From contig JBGFRR010000155.1 of NCBI GenBank assembly GCA_041695045.1, positions 1 to 57,631 on the forward strand: a stretch of 57,631 bases of DNA. The letters run 5' to 3'. Positions within the stretch are counted from its first letter, which is position 1, and the number at the start of each line of letters is the position of its first letter. A program made the position numbers and the translations under genes. The notes beneath the pieces were generated by a model. The model saw only the letters and a list, made by a program, of their open reading frames with translations. It was not told the origin of the DNA and searched no databases. Shown here piece after piece: positions 1 to 8,571 of the stretch. The stretch is from JBGFRR01 sp041695045. GTDB taxonomy: Bacteria > Bacteroidota > Ignavibacteria > UBA10030.

Positions 1-132
1 CCGGCAGAAGACACTGAGCAGATTTTTATCAAACCTGAGGCTTGATCTATCTTTTGAATGAACCGATTCGCATTGGTACCTCTTCCAACCGCTTGACTCA
101 CCCAGACAGGTTCATTGGCAGTTACGATTCCT

Positions 133-1626
133 TTACAACCCTGCCGGCACCATCAATCTGATGACATGGTCAACGATCCATGCGTTGGCAAGCCCAACGA
201 GAATAATCGCTACGGCAAGAGCAAGCGTTGGAGCAAGCATGAGCGTGGGAGCTTCGTGCCGCTCATGCGTACCGTCGTCCGCGGAAGACCCCCCTTCCCC
301 TTTGACCACATAGACCTTCTCTAACACCCGGAAAAAGTACACGGCGTTGAGCAGGCTGCTGAGGAGAATCACCGCTACGAACAACCAATTGGATTCCTCC
401 ACACCGGCAAGGACGAGATACCATTTGCTGAAGAATCCCGCCATCGGTGGAATGCCGATCATCGAGAGCGCTGCAACGGCAAACGCGGCCATCGTCCACG
501 GCATGGACATTCGGAGCGAGCGCGTGAGTTGTGGAATCGTCGAATGCCCGACGCGAGTCCTGAGATTCCCCGCAACAAGGAAGAGGCACGCTTTCATCAG
601 CGCATGGTTCAGCACGTGCAGCACTGCACCAATCATTCCCAACGGACTCGCGAAACCGATTCCCATCCCAATGTATCCCACCTGTGCCACGCTGCTGTAG
701 GCGAGCATGCGCTTGAGTTCTTGTTGTGAGATCGCCATGATCGACCCGAACACGATCCCAACAACCGAAAGCCAGCCGATCACGTCTGTCAGCGGCAGGG
801 TGAGCCGGACGTAATCGGGTCCAGCCACAAAGAACAGCACGCGGAGCAATGCGTACGCTACAACTTTCGTCCCTAACGGCGCAATCAAGGCAGAGCTTGC
901 CGACGCTGCGTAGGTGTACGCGTCGGGCAGCCAGCCGTGCATCGGGAAGAGCGCCATCTTCAACCCAAGGCCGATTACGATCAGGACGACACCGGCAACA
1001 ACGGTCTGGTCGGTTGCGATGTGCGGAAGAATCTTTGCCACATCGGCCATGTTGAGCGAGCCGCCGGCCATGTACAGGAACCCGACGCCGAGTAAGTAGA
1101 ACGACGCGCCAATTGTTCCCAGGAGCAGATAGCGAAACGCCGACACCGGTGCGGGCTTGTCGCCGATAGCAACGAGTGCATACGTGGACAGAGCAACGAT
1201 TTCGAGAAACACATAAAGATTGAAGAGATCGCCTGTGATCACCATGCCGCTCAAACCCATGAGCAGCAACATGGAGACTGCAAGATACGGGACGACACGG
1301 TCGGGGAGTTCACGTTCCACGCTTGGGCGCGCGTAGATGAGCACAACGAACGCTACCCCGGTGATCAGGAGTGTAAAGAATGCGGCGAGCGGGTCGAGAA
1401 CGTACTCGATGCCGATCGGCGGCTGCCATCCGCCGAGATGGTATGAGATGCGTCCCTTCTGTAACGTATCGGTCAGGGCGGCAACAGAGACGACAACCGA
1501 GGCGGCGGCGGTCAGTAACACGATGGGGTATGCGAGGACACGCTTCCAGGTGCCGAGTGCAGCCGTTGCAATCGCACCGAGCAAAAACAACAGTGGAACG
1601 AGGACGGGAAGGTGGTTGAGGATCAT
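133..1626 (-). CDS. mrpD: Mrp-type Na+/H+ antiporter subunit D (NuoN/NuoM-like)
   Basis: Polytopic membrane protein of 497 residues, the usual length for MrpD/MnhD. The proton-conducting family signature is visible: a membrane glutamate (E142, in FLEIVALSTYAL) and the TM7 lysine (K223, in GLKMALFPMHGWLPDAY). In the family these carry proton transfer coupled to cation exchange. It is the last gene visible in the Nuo/Mrp operon, and MrpC ends 1 nt before its start. No gene start is visible in positions 1-132 downstream. Because no nuoN is present, this subunit could fill the NuoN place in the complex; that is inference. MrpD and NuoN are hard to tell apart by eye, and the MrpC neighbour favours MrpD. 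Confidence 0.9.
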   Translation of the reverse strand: MILNHLPVLVPLLFLLGAIATAALGTWKRVLAYPIVLLTAAASVVVSVAALTDTLQKGRISYHLGGWQPPIGIEYVLDPLAAFFTLLITGVAFVVLIYARPSVERELPDRVVPYLAVSMLLLMGLSGMVITGDLFNLYVFLEIVALSTYALVAIGDKPAPVSAFRYLLLGTIGASFYLLGVGFLYMAGGSLNMADVAKILPHIATDQTVVAGVVLIVIGLGLKMALFPMHGWLPDAYTYAASASSALIAPLGTKVVAYALLRVLFFVAGPDYVRLTLPLTDVIGWLSVVGIVFGSIMAISQQELKRMLAYSSVAQVGYIGMGIGFASPLGMIGAVLHVLNHALMKACLFLVAGNLRTRVGHSTIPQLTRSLRMSMPWTMAAFAVAALSMIGIPPMAGFFSKWYLVLAGVEESNWLFVAVILLSSLLNAVYFFRVLEKVYVVKGEGGSSADDGTHERHEAPTLMLAPTLALAVAIILVGLANAWIVDHVIRLMVPAGL

Positions 1627-1627
1627 G

Positions 1628-1996
1628 TCAGTCGGTCATGCGCTCGAACAGCGTAGGCTCGTCTAACGTTCGGTACTGGCGGTAGATAAGAATTAGAAGA
1701 GCGAACGCAACGCCCGTTGTCGCAACGCTGACCACGATGGCCGTCAGCATGAGTGTGTGCGGCAGCGGGTTGATGTAGCGCGCGGGGTCGAGACCGAGCG
1801 TGGGATCAACGACGGGAACCGTAGCGTGCCATTTCGTTGCACCGGCGATGTAGAACATGATGACCGCAGTCTGCATGATGTTCATTCCGATCAGCTTCTT
1901 CACGAGATTCCTCTTTGCTACCATAGCATAGATACCCATCAGCATCAGCATCACAATAAACCAGTAAGCGTAATGGCCGAGGATGAAGTCAATCAT
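1628..1996 (-). CDS. mrpC: Mrp antiporter subunit C (NuoK-like)
   Basis: Small membrane protein of 122 residues with three hydrophobic segments, the size and pattern of MrpC/MnhC, a NuoK homologue. It lies between mrpB (8-nt overlap) and mrpD (1-nt gap), the canonical B-C-D order of Mrp operons. In the family it packs beside the antiporter-like subunits and completes the cation/proton path. It has an extended cytoplasmic C-terminus ending in an Arg/Asp/Glu-rich stretch. It is the second NuoK-type subunit in the operon, since a separate NuoK lies at 7712-8011. Start chosen: the ATG at 1996, giving the conserved hydrophobic N-terminus. Confidence 0.9.
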   Translation of the reverse strand: MIDFILGHYAYWFIVMLMLMGIYAMVAKRNLVKKLIGMNIMQTAVIMFYIAGATKWHATVPVVDPTLGLDPARYINPLPHTLMLTAIVVSVATTGVAFALLILIYRQYRTLDEPTLFERMTD

Positions 1997-2429
1997 GCTG
2001 CTTTTTCTCCATCAGGTCATCAAAAATAGATACCATCGTCGCCATTACTCCGAAGCCGACGCCCACTTCAACAATGAGAATACCCATCGAGCGATGGTCG
2101 GCGTCGTCCAGCCACGGCATGGGAAGGAACTTATAGTCGAGAAAATGTCCCCCCATCATCATTGACACGACGCCTGTGCCTGCGTAGATGAACAACCCTA
2201 ACGCACCGAACGCCGTCCCCCACGAGCTTCTGAATTGCAGCTCACCGACCGCATTGCCAGCCGCGAGCCGCATGAGCAACATGCTTGCGCCAAGCATTGC
2301 CCCGCCCTGAAAACCACCGCCCGGACTGTAGTGTCCGTGGAAAATGACGTAGAGCGCGAACACCTGAATCAGCGGTGCGAGCAACCGGCTTGTAAGGACG
2401 ACAATGGGGCTATCGACAAAGCGGTTCAT
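1989..2429 (-). CDS. mrpB: Mrp antiporter subunit B
   Basis: Membrane protein of 146 residues with the MrpB/MnhB hallmark HGHYSPGGGFQGGAMLGAS after the first membrane helix. The open frame continues upstream to 2864, but that extension only reads through the two preceding genes in another frame. The ATG at 2429 gives the normal family length and an ATGA overlap with the MbhE-like gene. In the family MrpB sits next to the MrpA C-terminal region; here that region is encoded by the two small genes just upstream. Inner-membrane location is expected. Confidence 0.9.
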   Translation of the reverse strand: MNRFVDSPIVVLTSRLLAPLIQVFALYVIFHGHYSPGGGFQGGAMLGASMLLMRLAAGNAVGELQFRSSWGTAFGALGLFIYAGTGVVSMMMGGHFLDYKFLPMPWLDDADHRSMGILIVEVGVGFGVMATMVSIFDDLMEKKQHD

Positions 2430-2722
2430 GCCTTGCGCCTCCGTAAGAGCAGGTAACAGATAAGCCCTGCGGTGAAGATCACGGTCAATTCGCCTAACGT
2501 GTCGTAGCTGCGATAGTCCGCGAGAATCACGGTAACGATGTTCGGCGTGTGGGCGTCTTCCTGTGCGTGTTGAATGTAGTATGCCCCGGCGCTGGGAGTG
2601 CCGATGATGCTCAGCCCGCGATGGGGCGGCGCGTTCGGGTCGCCGCGGTTTGGCAAACCGTTCGACGCATAGACGAGAATGCCCGCCGTGATCAGCAGAA
2701 CGAGAATTGGAACGGCTTTCAA
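2426..2722 (-). CDS. MbhE-like subunit (equivalent of MrpA C-terminal end)
   Basis: A 98-residue protein with an N-terminal hydrophobic helix, a polar loop (about residues 25-70, with SYDTLGELTVIFTAGLI) and a C-terminal helix ending in RRR. The SYDTLGE block is characteristic of MbhE/MrpA C-terminal domains in Mrp and membrane-bound hydrogenase complexes. It overlaps the upstream MbhD-like gene and the downstream mrpB by 4 nt each (ATGA), which points to translational coupling. In most bacterial Mrp operons this domain is fused to MrpA; here it stands alone, as in Mbh-type clusters. Its exact biochemical role is not known from sequence. Confidence 0.8.
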   Translation of the reverse strand: MKAVPILVLLITAGILVYASNGLPNRGDPNAPPHRGLSIIGTPSAGAYYIQHAQEDAHTPNIVTVILADYRSYDTLGELTVIFTAGLICYLLLRRRKA

Positions 2723-2964
2723 TCTGTACTCCTCCGTTCAGTCTGAAAGATGGCAACGATGAACAGCACCGTCGTGATGCCTGCGCCCACAACCGCTTCG
2801 GTGAAGCCGACATCGATCGCCCCCATCGCAACATACAGTAACGCCGAGAGGAAACTGAACACACCCAGGCTCACCACGGCCGCAAGCAGGTCTTTCACCC
2901 GCAGAGCAATGATCGCCGCCGCGAGCAGAAAGACAAACAGAATGACCTCCAATTCCCAGTGCAT
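2719..2964 (-). CDS. MbhD-like subunit (DUF4040)
   Basis: An 81-residue protein of three closely packed hydrophobic helices containing DVGFTEAVVGAGITTVLF. This is the DUF4040/MbhD motif also found in the MrpA C-terminal region, related to NuoJ. It starts on the last base of mrpG (2964) and overlaps the MbhE-like gene by 4 nt. Together with NuoL at 5742-7712 and the MbhE-like gene it makes up the parts of a complete MrpA, split over three genes. The fold call rests on motif and context; an independent function is not claimed. Confidence 0.8.
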   Translation of the reverse strand: MHWELEVILFVFLLAAAIIALRVKDLLAAVVSLGVFSFLSALLYVAMGAIDVGFTEAVVGAGITTVLFIVAIFQTERRSTD

Positions 2965-3305
2965 TATTCCACCTTCTTTCCGGATGGCGGCGGTGCCTGG
3001 TCGTCCCGCAATTGCGGCTTCAAACCGAATCGAAGCGCTGCGCGTGCTAACGCATGCGAGCCAACAGGATTTGCCAGCGCTACAAACACGATCGCCAGTA
3101 AGAGTTTTGCGCTGTTGAGGGTGAGACCTTCATAGATGGCCAGACCACCCAGCACGAGCATGATCCCCAGCGTATCGCTCTTGCCCGTTGCATGGGTTCG
3201 AGAAAAGAAATCGGGCAGCCGGATGATGCCAAGGCTTCCGACCAGCAGGAAGAACGCGCCGGCAGAGAGAAACAAGAGAGCGAGGATTTCGCGCAATTCA
3301 CTCAT
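2964..3305 (-). CDS. mrpG: Mrp antiporter subunit G
   Basis: A 113-residue membrane protein with the MrpG/MnhG pattern: GSLGIIRLPDFFSRTHATGK near residues 23-42, then two more helices and a short charged tail. The ATG at 3305 is preferred over the upstream start at 3347 because it gives the family length and an 8-nt overlap with mrpF. In Mrp complexes MrpE, F and G form a small-subunit module. Its neighbours here are mrpF upstream and the MbhD-like gene downstream, in the order E-F-G-MbhD-MbhE-B-C-D. Confidence 0.9.
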   Translation of the reverse strand: MSELREILALLFLSAGAFFLLVGSLGIIRLPDFFSRTHATGKSDTLGIMLVLGGLAIYEGLTLNSAKLLLAIVFVALANPVGSHALARAALRFGLKPQLRDDQAPPPSGKKVE

Positions 3306-3570
3306 TGTTGGCCCTCGACGTCTCAAAGTACTTGGCCATAGCGACAATGCCGATAAAGTTCAGGATGGCATACGTCAACGCAATGTCGACAAACATATCG
3401 ATGCGGTCGAACTCAAACCCGATGAGACAGATGAGCACGAGCGTCTTCGTGCCGATTGCTCCGGCTCCGAGCAGACGGTCGAACACCGTCGGCCCTTTCA
3501 CCACACGGTACAACGGAATGATGATAATGAACGCTAAAATTGCGGCGATATACACGAGGGCGGCTTCCAT
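3298..3570 (-). CDS. mrpF: Mrp antiporter subunit F
   Basis: A 90-residue protein with three membrane helices and the family pattern RVVKGPTVFDRLLGAGAIGTK after the first helix, as in MrpF/MnhF. It starts in a TGATG overlap with mrpE and ends 8 nt into mrpG, so translation is likely coupled through this stretch. The length matches the family. The acidic pair FEFDRIDMF in the third helix region is typical. Confidence 0.9.
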   Translation of the reverse strand: MEAALVYIAAILAFIIIIPLYRVVKGPTVFDRLLGAGAIGTKTLVLICLIGFEFDRIDMFVDIALTYAILNFIGIVAMAKYFETSRANNE

Positions 3571-4175
3571 CAGAGTTTCTCCCCCGTCGTGACAATGTCC
3601 ACGTTCGAAACGACGTTCCCCGACGTCTTGCGGAAGAGCTTTGCGACTTTTGTCGGCATGGTCCCATCCACCAACCCGGATGCGGAATCCTCAATGAGGG
3701 CATGCACCACAAACTCTTCGTCCTGAATTTCCAGGGTCACGGTTCCGGGCGTCAGCGTAATCGAATTTCCTAAAATAACGCGCGCACCGGCGTTCGGCAG
3801 CTTCGCCGTGAAACGAAGGATGGTTGGTTTGATCGGGAGACGGGGATGAAGCACGACGTATGCAACCTGCAGGCTTGCAAGGATGATCTCCCACGAGAGC
3901 CACGGAATGTACGCCAGCCCGCGTCCGTATTGAATCTGCTCCCATTCCGGCACATCACGCGAGAAAAACTGAATGCTGTTCATGTGAAGATTAAGCAGCA
4001 ACACAACCACCACCGACAGCATACCTAACGCAATATGGAACAGGTCGTAATGGCCGCTCATGAGCAACCAGAGACCCATCAGGATGACACCCTGCACTAT
4101 GAGCGAGCGCCAACTGCGCGGGCGCAGAGGGTATTCACCGGCACCTTCGATGATGATCTTCTTACTTTGCGGCAT
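3570..4175 (-). CDS. mrpE: Mrp antiporter subunit E
   Basis: A 201-residue protein with two N-terminal membrane helices and a soluble C-terminal domain of about 110 residues (NSITLTPGTVTLEI is the MrpE hallmark). Two in-frame ATGs lie 6 nt apart. The second (4175, beginning MPQSKK) is chosen because the GGAGGAGA ribosome-binding sequence ends 6 nt before it but abuts the first. The start lies inside the end of nuoM. MrpE is needed for assembly or full activity in characterised Mrp systems. This is where the operon passes from Nuo-type to Mrp-type genes. Confidence 0.88.
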   Translation of the reverse strand: MPQSKKIIIEGAGEYPLRPRSWRSLIVQGVILMGLWLLMSGHYDLFHIALGMLSVVVVLLLNLHMNSIQFFSRDVPEWEQIQYGRGLAYIPWLSWEIILASLQVAYVVLHPRLPIKPTILRFTAKLPNAGARVILGNSITLTPGTVTLEIQDEEFVVHALIEDSASGLVDGTMPTKVAKLFRKTSGNVVSNVDIVTTGEKL

Positions 4176-5733
4176 GCACATTCTCCTCCGTCGGACTCCC
4201 GACCAGCGCGGGCGGGCGCACTCCTTTCCTCACACCTTCGATGAGCTGCACAACGCTTTTTGCTACAGGCGCAGTGGGCTTCAGAAATGTCGACGGATAC
4301 ATGCCAATCCAAACAATGAACACGACGAGTGCCGCGAGCGACGCAATCTCGCGCCGATCCAGATCGACAAGCCGGCGTCCGTTGTACGCATCCTTCGCTT
4401 TGCCAAACATCACTCGCTGATACATCCAGAGGATATACACGGCTGCGAAGATCACACCCAGCGCAGCAACGGCGGCGTACGAATACGTTCCGAGTACGTT
4501 CGACCGAAATGCGCCCAACAGCACGAGGAACTCGCCCACGAATCCGTTCAACCCCGGCAAACCAATCGACGACAATCCGACAATCATAAAGAGCGCGGCA
4601 AATACCGGCATCAGCTTGGCAACGCCGCCGAAGTCGTCGATCATGCGCGTGTGTGCGCGGTCGTAAAGCATTCCCACAATCAAAAAGAGGGCACCCGTCG
4701 AAAGCCCGTGGTTGACCATCTGGATGATCGCTCCCTGCATTCCCTCCTCCGTCATCGAGAAAATGCCGAGCACCACAAACCCGAGGTGCGAAACGGAGGA
4801 ATACGCGACGAGCTTCTTCATGTCTGTCTGCACCATCGACACCAGCGCGCCGTAGATAATGCTGATGACGGCGAGCGTGCTCATCAGCGGAGCGAACCGC
4901 AGTGCAGCGTCCGGAAAGAGCGGCAGGCAAAACCGAATGAACCCATACGTGCCCATCTTCAGCAGGACGCCTGCAAGGATCACGCTGCCCGCGGTCGGCG
5001 CTTGCACATGCGCATCCGGCAGCCATGTGTGGAGCGGGAAGAGCGGAACCTTGATGGCAAAGCTCAGGGCGAAGGCGAGGAACATCCACATCTGCACGCC
5101 GGCTCCGAGGTGCGGAGCAACCTTCATCAGTTCAGTAAGACTCATGGTGAATTGCCCGCCCGGAAGCAGCGACGCGTAATAGCCGAGCGCCAGGATGGCA
5201 ACGAGCATGAGCAGGCTTCCGGCGAGCGTGAAGAGGAAAAACTTGATGGCCGCGTAGATGCGCTCCGCGCCTCCCCAAATGCCGATGATGAAGTACATGG
5301 GAATCAGCATCGCTTCCCAGAACACATAGAAGAGAAAGAGGTCGAGCGCCACAAACACGCCAAGCATCCCTACCTCAAGCAGCAACATCATGATGAGGTA
5401 TTCTTTGATCCGGTGCTGGATGGAATTCCACGTGCCGAGCAGTGCGATGGGCGTGAGGAACGTCGTGAGGAAAATCAGCAAGAGCGACATACCGTCGACG
5501 CCCACGTCATAGCTGATGTTGAGGCTTTCGATCCAGAGTGCCCGGTGTCGAAATTGGAAATCCGCGGTTGCGGCATCGAACTGCATCCACAGCATCAGTG
5601 AAAGCATGAAGGTGATGAGACTTGCGGCCATCGCCACGGATTTCAACATCCGCTCGCGGTCGGGTGCGAGCACGAGCAACACCACGGCACCGAGAAGCGG
5701 GAAGAAGATCGTTATGGTCAAGAGCAAGGGCAT
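4162..5733 (-). CDS. nuoM: NADH-quinone oxidoreductase subunit M-like antiporter subunit
   Basis: A 523-residue membrane protein of the NuoM family. The proton-channel residues are visible: TM5 glutamate E140 (in FWEAMLIPMYFIIG) and lysine K228 (in FAIKVPLFPLHTWLPDAH). NuoM is one of three antiporter-like proton-pumping subunits of complex I. The ATG at 5733 is used rather than the in-frame upstream start at 5847 because the N-terminus MPLLLTITIFFPLLGA is the normal first helix and the gene then begins 8 nt after nuoL ends. The 3' end overlaps mrpE by 14 nt. The gene could serve a complex I, an Mrp complex or a hybrid. Confidence 0.92.
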   Translation of the reverse strand: MPLLLTITIFFPLLGAVVLLVLAPDRERMLKSVAMAASLITFMLSLMLWMQFDAATADFQFRHRALWIESLNISYDVGVDGMSLLLIFLTTFLTPIALLGTWNSIQHRIKEYLIMMLLLEVGMLGVFVALDLFLFYVFWEAMLIPMYFIIGIWGGAERIYAAIKFFLFTLAGSLLMLVAILALGYYASLLPGGQFTMSLTELMKVAPHLGAGVQMWMFLAFALSFAIKVPLFPLHTWLPDAHVQAPTAGSVILAGVLLKMGTYGFIRFCLPLFPDAALRFAPLMSTLAVISIIYGALVSMVQTDMKKLVAYSSVSHLGFVVLGIFSMTEEGMQGAIIQMVNHGLSTGALFLIVGMLYDRAHTRMIDDFGGVAKLMPVFAALFMIVGLSSIGLPGLNGFVGEFLVLLGAFRSNVLGTYSYAAVAALGVIFAAVYILWMYQRVMFGKAKDAYNGRRLVDLDRREIASLAALVVFIVWIGMYPSTFLKPTAPVAKSVVQLIEGVRKGVRPPALVGSPTEENVHAAK

Positions 5734-5741
5734 ACAGGATT

Positions 5742-7712
5742 TTATATGAACACAAGCCAGACGAGGACAACAATAATTCCGCCGACAAACACGACGGCGT
5801 ACATCTGCGCAACGCCCGTTTGCACACGGCGCACCTGTTGGGCACACCAGTTCATGAGTTTGGCAGAACCGTTGGCAGCTCCGTCAATGATCGAGGTGTC
5901 GAACCATTTCCAGAGAAAGAGCTCCGAGAGTCGCACCGTGGGGCGCACAAAGAGGAAATCATACGCTTCGTCCACATAGTACTTGTTCCACAGGATGTGA
6001 TGAATTCCTCTGTAGCGCGTGCGGAACCGCGCTGCCAGCTCCTTCCGCTTCAGATAGACCGTCCACGCTCCCCAAATGCCGAGCGAGGCGATACCGACGG
6101 AGAGAAGCATCAGTACATATTCAATTGGCTCAACCGCATGCGGAGCGAGGCGGAGTTTCGCGTTCGCGTCGGCGAAAATCGGCTCTAACCAATGTTCGAG
6201 CGCGTTTCCGCCGCCTAAACTCGCCGGCATCCCGACAAACCCGCCGACTGCCGAAAGCACGGCAAGGATGATCAGCGGGACGGTCATCGTCCGCGGTGCT
6301 TCATGTGGGTGCTTGTCATGACCGAACCGCGGCTCGCCTTCAAATGTGAGCGCGACGAGGCGGAACATGTAGAAGGCCGTCAGCCCCGCGCCGAGCACAG
6401 CAAGCGCCCACAGCGTAATCGAGCCGTATTCTCCGCTGAACGTCTTCCACAGAATTTCATCCTTGCTGAAGAACCCCGAAAGCGGCGGGATGCCTGCAAT
6501 TGCCAGAGCGCCGACGACGAACGTCCTGTACGTCGTGGGCATATACTTCTTCAGCCCGCCCGTGGTTTGAATGTCTTGTTCTTGATGCATTGCATGGATG
6601 ACTGCGCCTGAACCAAGGAAGAGCAACGCCTTGAAGAACGCATGCGTCATCAGGTGGAAGATGCCAGCGCCGAACGCCGCCACCCCCATCGCGAGAAACA
6701 TATAGCCGAGTTGACTCACCGTCGAATACGCGAGCACCTTCTTAATGTCATTCTGCACCAAGCCGATTGTCGCTGCCACGATTGCCGTGAGCACACCGAT
6801 GACGGCGACAATAAACAACGCCGTCGGCGCGAGCGCAAACAGAATCGAGCAGCGCGCAACCATGTAGACGCCGGCAGTGACCATTGTCGCCGCGTGGATG
6901 AGCGCGCTCACAGGCGTTGGACCGGCCATTGCATCCGGCAGCCAGACATAGAGCGGAATCTGCGCCGACTTTCCGGCCGCTCCGAGGAAAAGAAGGATCG
7001 TGATCCAGAAAACCGAGCTGCTGCCGACGCTGAGAACCGATGCCCGCCCCGTCACGGTCTCGAAATCGAGACTGCCGAACGTCACGACAATCAGCATCAT
7101 CGCCACGAGAAAGCCGAAGTCGCCAATTCGATTAACGACAAAGGCTTTCTTTGCTGCATCGCCGGTCGTTGCTTCACCGGGTTTGTATCCTCCCGTGTCA
7201 AACTTCCGGTCGTACCAGAATCCTATCAGCAGATACGAACACAGGCCGACCCCCTCCCAGCCGAGGAACATCAGGAGAAAATTGTTCGCAAGCACAAGAT
7301 TCAGCATTGCAAAGATAAACAGATTGAGGTACGCAAAGAACCTCCAAAAGCCCGGGTCGCCATGCATGTAGCCGATCGAGTAGACATGAATGAGAAACCC
7401 GACTCCCGTAACAATCAGCGTCATCACAATGGAGAGCTGATCCACCTGATAGCCGACGGAAACGCCGAACGCATCCGGCGATCCGGTGAACGATCCAATC
7501 CACGAGAAGAGGGTAATGATCTCCTTGCGTTGGTCAACCGGTAGGCTGAGCATGTGGACGAAGATGCCCACGGCGAGGAGGAAGGAGAGTCCGACCGTGC
7601 CGCTGCCAAGAATGCCGATGAGCTTTTCGTCCTTGATGCGCGCGCCGAAGAGCCCGAGCACCACAAAGCCCAGAAGCGGAAGAAGGACAATGATGGGAGC
7701 GAAGTCGAACAT
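5742..7712 (-). CDS. nuoL: NADH-quinone oxidoreductase subunit L-like antiporter subunit
   Basis: A 656-residue NuoL-family membrane protein. Visible landmarks are the TM5 glutamate E153 (LGWEGVGLCSYLLIGFWY), lysine K248 (GAAGKSAQIPLYVWLPDAM), and a C-terminal extension with an amphipathic region and a final helix, as in NuoL with its lateral helix. The ATG at 7712 overlaps the nuoK stop (TAATG) and is preferred to a GTG two codons upstream. NuoL is also homologous to the MrpA N-terminal part. No complete mrpA occurs in the operon, so this gene may serve as the large subunit for the downstream Mrp genes. Confidence 0.93.
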   Translation of the reverse strand: MFDFAPIIVLLPLLGFVVLGLFGARIKDEKLIGILGSGTVGLSFLLAVGIFVHMLSLPVDQRKEIITLFSWIGSFTGSPDAFGVSVGYQVDQLSIVMTLIVTGVGFLIHVYSIGYMHGDPGFWRFFAYLNLFIFAMLNLVLANNFLLMFLGWEGVGLCSYLLIGFWYDRKFDTGGYKPGEATTGDAAKKAFVVNRIGDFGFLVAMMLIVVTFGSLDFETVTGRASVLSVGSSSVFWITILLFLGAAGKSAQIPLYVWLPDAMAGPTPVSALIHAATMVTAGVYMVARCSILFALAPTALFIVAVIGVLTAIVAATIGLVQNDIKKVLAYSTVSQLGYMFLAMGVAAFGAGIFHLMTHAFFKALLFLGSGAVIHAMHQEQDIQTTGGLKKYMPTTYRTFVVGALAIAGIPPLSGFFSKDEILWKTFSGEYGSITLWALAVLGAGLTAFYMFRLVALTFEGEPRFGHDKHPHEAPRTMTVPLIILAVLSAVGGFVGMPASLGGGNALEHWLEPIFADANAKLRLAPHAVEPIEYVLMLLSVGIASLGIWGAWTVYLKRKELAARFRTRYRGIHHILWNKYYVDEAYDFLFVRPTVRLSELFLWKWFDTSIIDGAANGSAKLMNWCAQQVRRVQTGVAQMYAVVFVGGIIVVLVWLVFI

Positions 7713-8011
7713 TACCACTTGAGAATGTTGATTTCGTCTAAGTTCACAGTTTGTTTATTGCGGAAGAGAGCGATCACAATCGCAAGCCCGACCGCCGCTT
7801 CAGCCGCGGCAACACACATCACGAAGAAGACGAGGATTTGCCCAGTCGCATCGCCGAGGTACGCCGAGAACGTCACGAGCGACAGGTTGACGGAGTTCAG
7901 CATCAGCTCAATCGCCATGAAGACGATGATGGCATTGCGGCGCGTCAGCACGCCGATGGTGCCGACGATGAATCCGGCGGCGCTCAGCAGTAAGTAGGTT
8001 TCAACAGACAT
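7712..8011 (-). CDS. nuoK: NADH-quinone oxidoreductase subunit K
   Basis: A 99-residue protein with three membrane helices and the NuoK pattern FMAIELMLNSVNLSLVTFS, carrying the conserved membrane glutamate of the E-channel. The length is typical of NuoK (about 100). It begins 6 nt after nuoJ ends and overlaps nuoL by one base. In complex I it sits between NuoJ/NuoA and the antiporter-like subunits and links quinone chemistry to proton pumping. Confidence 0.94.
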   Translation of the reverse strand: MSVETYLLLSAAGFIVGTIGVLTRRNAIIVFMAIELMLNSVNLSLVTFSAYLGDATGQILVFFVMCVAAAEAAVGLAIVIALFRNKQTVNLDEINILKW

Positions 8012-8017
8012 GAACTG

Positions 8018-8530
8018 TCAATCCAATCGCTTTTTGGCTAGGATCACCGCACCGACAATCGCAACGAGCAGGATAATGCCCGTCACTTCAAACGGGAACA
8101 AGAACTCCGTAAACAGTTTCTTACCGATGTATTCCACCGTCCCGATTTCAACACCTTGAGAGAGCTTCCCCTCAGGAAGAGTGACGTCGAGGTAGCCGAC
8201 GATATAGATCAGCTGAAGCAACAGTCCAACGGACAAACCAACAGCGATGAGCTTTTTCAAAGAAAGCCTTTCTTTCAGTCGTTGCTCGTCGCCGAGGTTC
8301 AACAGCATAATCACAAAGAGGAACAGCACCATAATCGCGCCGGCGTACACCAGCACCTGAATCACGGCGATGAATTGCGCGTGGAGCGTGAGATACAGTC
8401 CTGCCAGCGTAAAAAGATTAAGGACAAGATACAGCGCAGCGATGACGGGGTTGCGTCGCGTCACAACGAGAATCGCCGACGCGAGGAAAACACCGCCGAG
8501 CAGATATGAGAAGGTCGTTTCGAAGCTCAC
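8018..8530 (-). CDS. nuoJ: NADH-quinone oxidoreductase subunit J
   Basis: A 170-residue membrane protein with five hydrophobic segments and the NuoJ pattern ALYLVLNLFTLAGLYLTL followed by QVLVYAGAIMVLFLFVIML. It is the first gene of the Nuo/Mrp run. No nuoH, nuoI or peripheral-arm genes lie upstream; instead an ABC exporter gene ends 41 nt before it. The peripheral arm and nuoA-I must therefore lie elsewhere, if present. No strong promoter is visible in the 41-nt gap, so co-transcription with the exporter genes is possible. Confidence 0.93.
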   Translation of the reverse strand: MSFETTFSYLLGGVFLASAILVVTRRNPVIAALYLVLNLFTLAGLYLTLHAQFIAVIQVLVYAGAIMVLFLFVIMLLNLGDEQRLKERLSLKKLIAVGLSVGLLLQLIYIVGYLDVTLPEGKLSQGVEIGTVEYIGKKLFTEFLFPFEVTGIILLVAIVGAVILAKKRLD

Positions 8531-8571
8531 GAGGTCTGGTTCACGCTCAACAAATCAACCAGTGCGAAGGA

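Noticed and set aside
1..132. A nuoN start at the left edge
   Set aside because: Minus-strand frames starting here close within a few codons; no NuoN N-terminus is visible.
1989..2864. A 291-residue reading for the MrpB gene
   Set aside because: The extra N-terminal part reads through the MbhE- and MbhD-like genes in another frame; the start at 2429 gives the family length.
4060..5601. Plus-strand open frame of 513 codons opposite nuoM and mrpE
   Set aside because: It is the antisense shadow of conserved minus-strand genes; the translation is rich in His, Arg and Glu with no domain.
6642..7544. Plus-strand 300-codon open frame opposite nuoL
   Set aside because: Antisense to a clear NuoL; composition is typical of a reverse-frame artefact.
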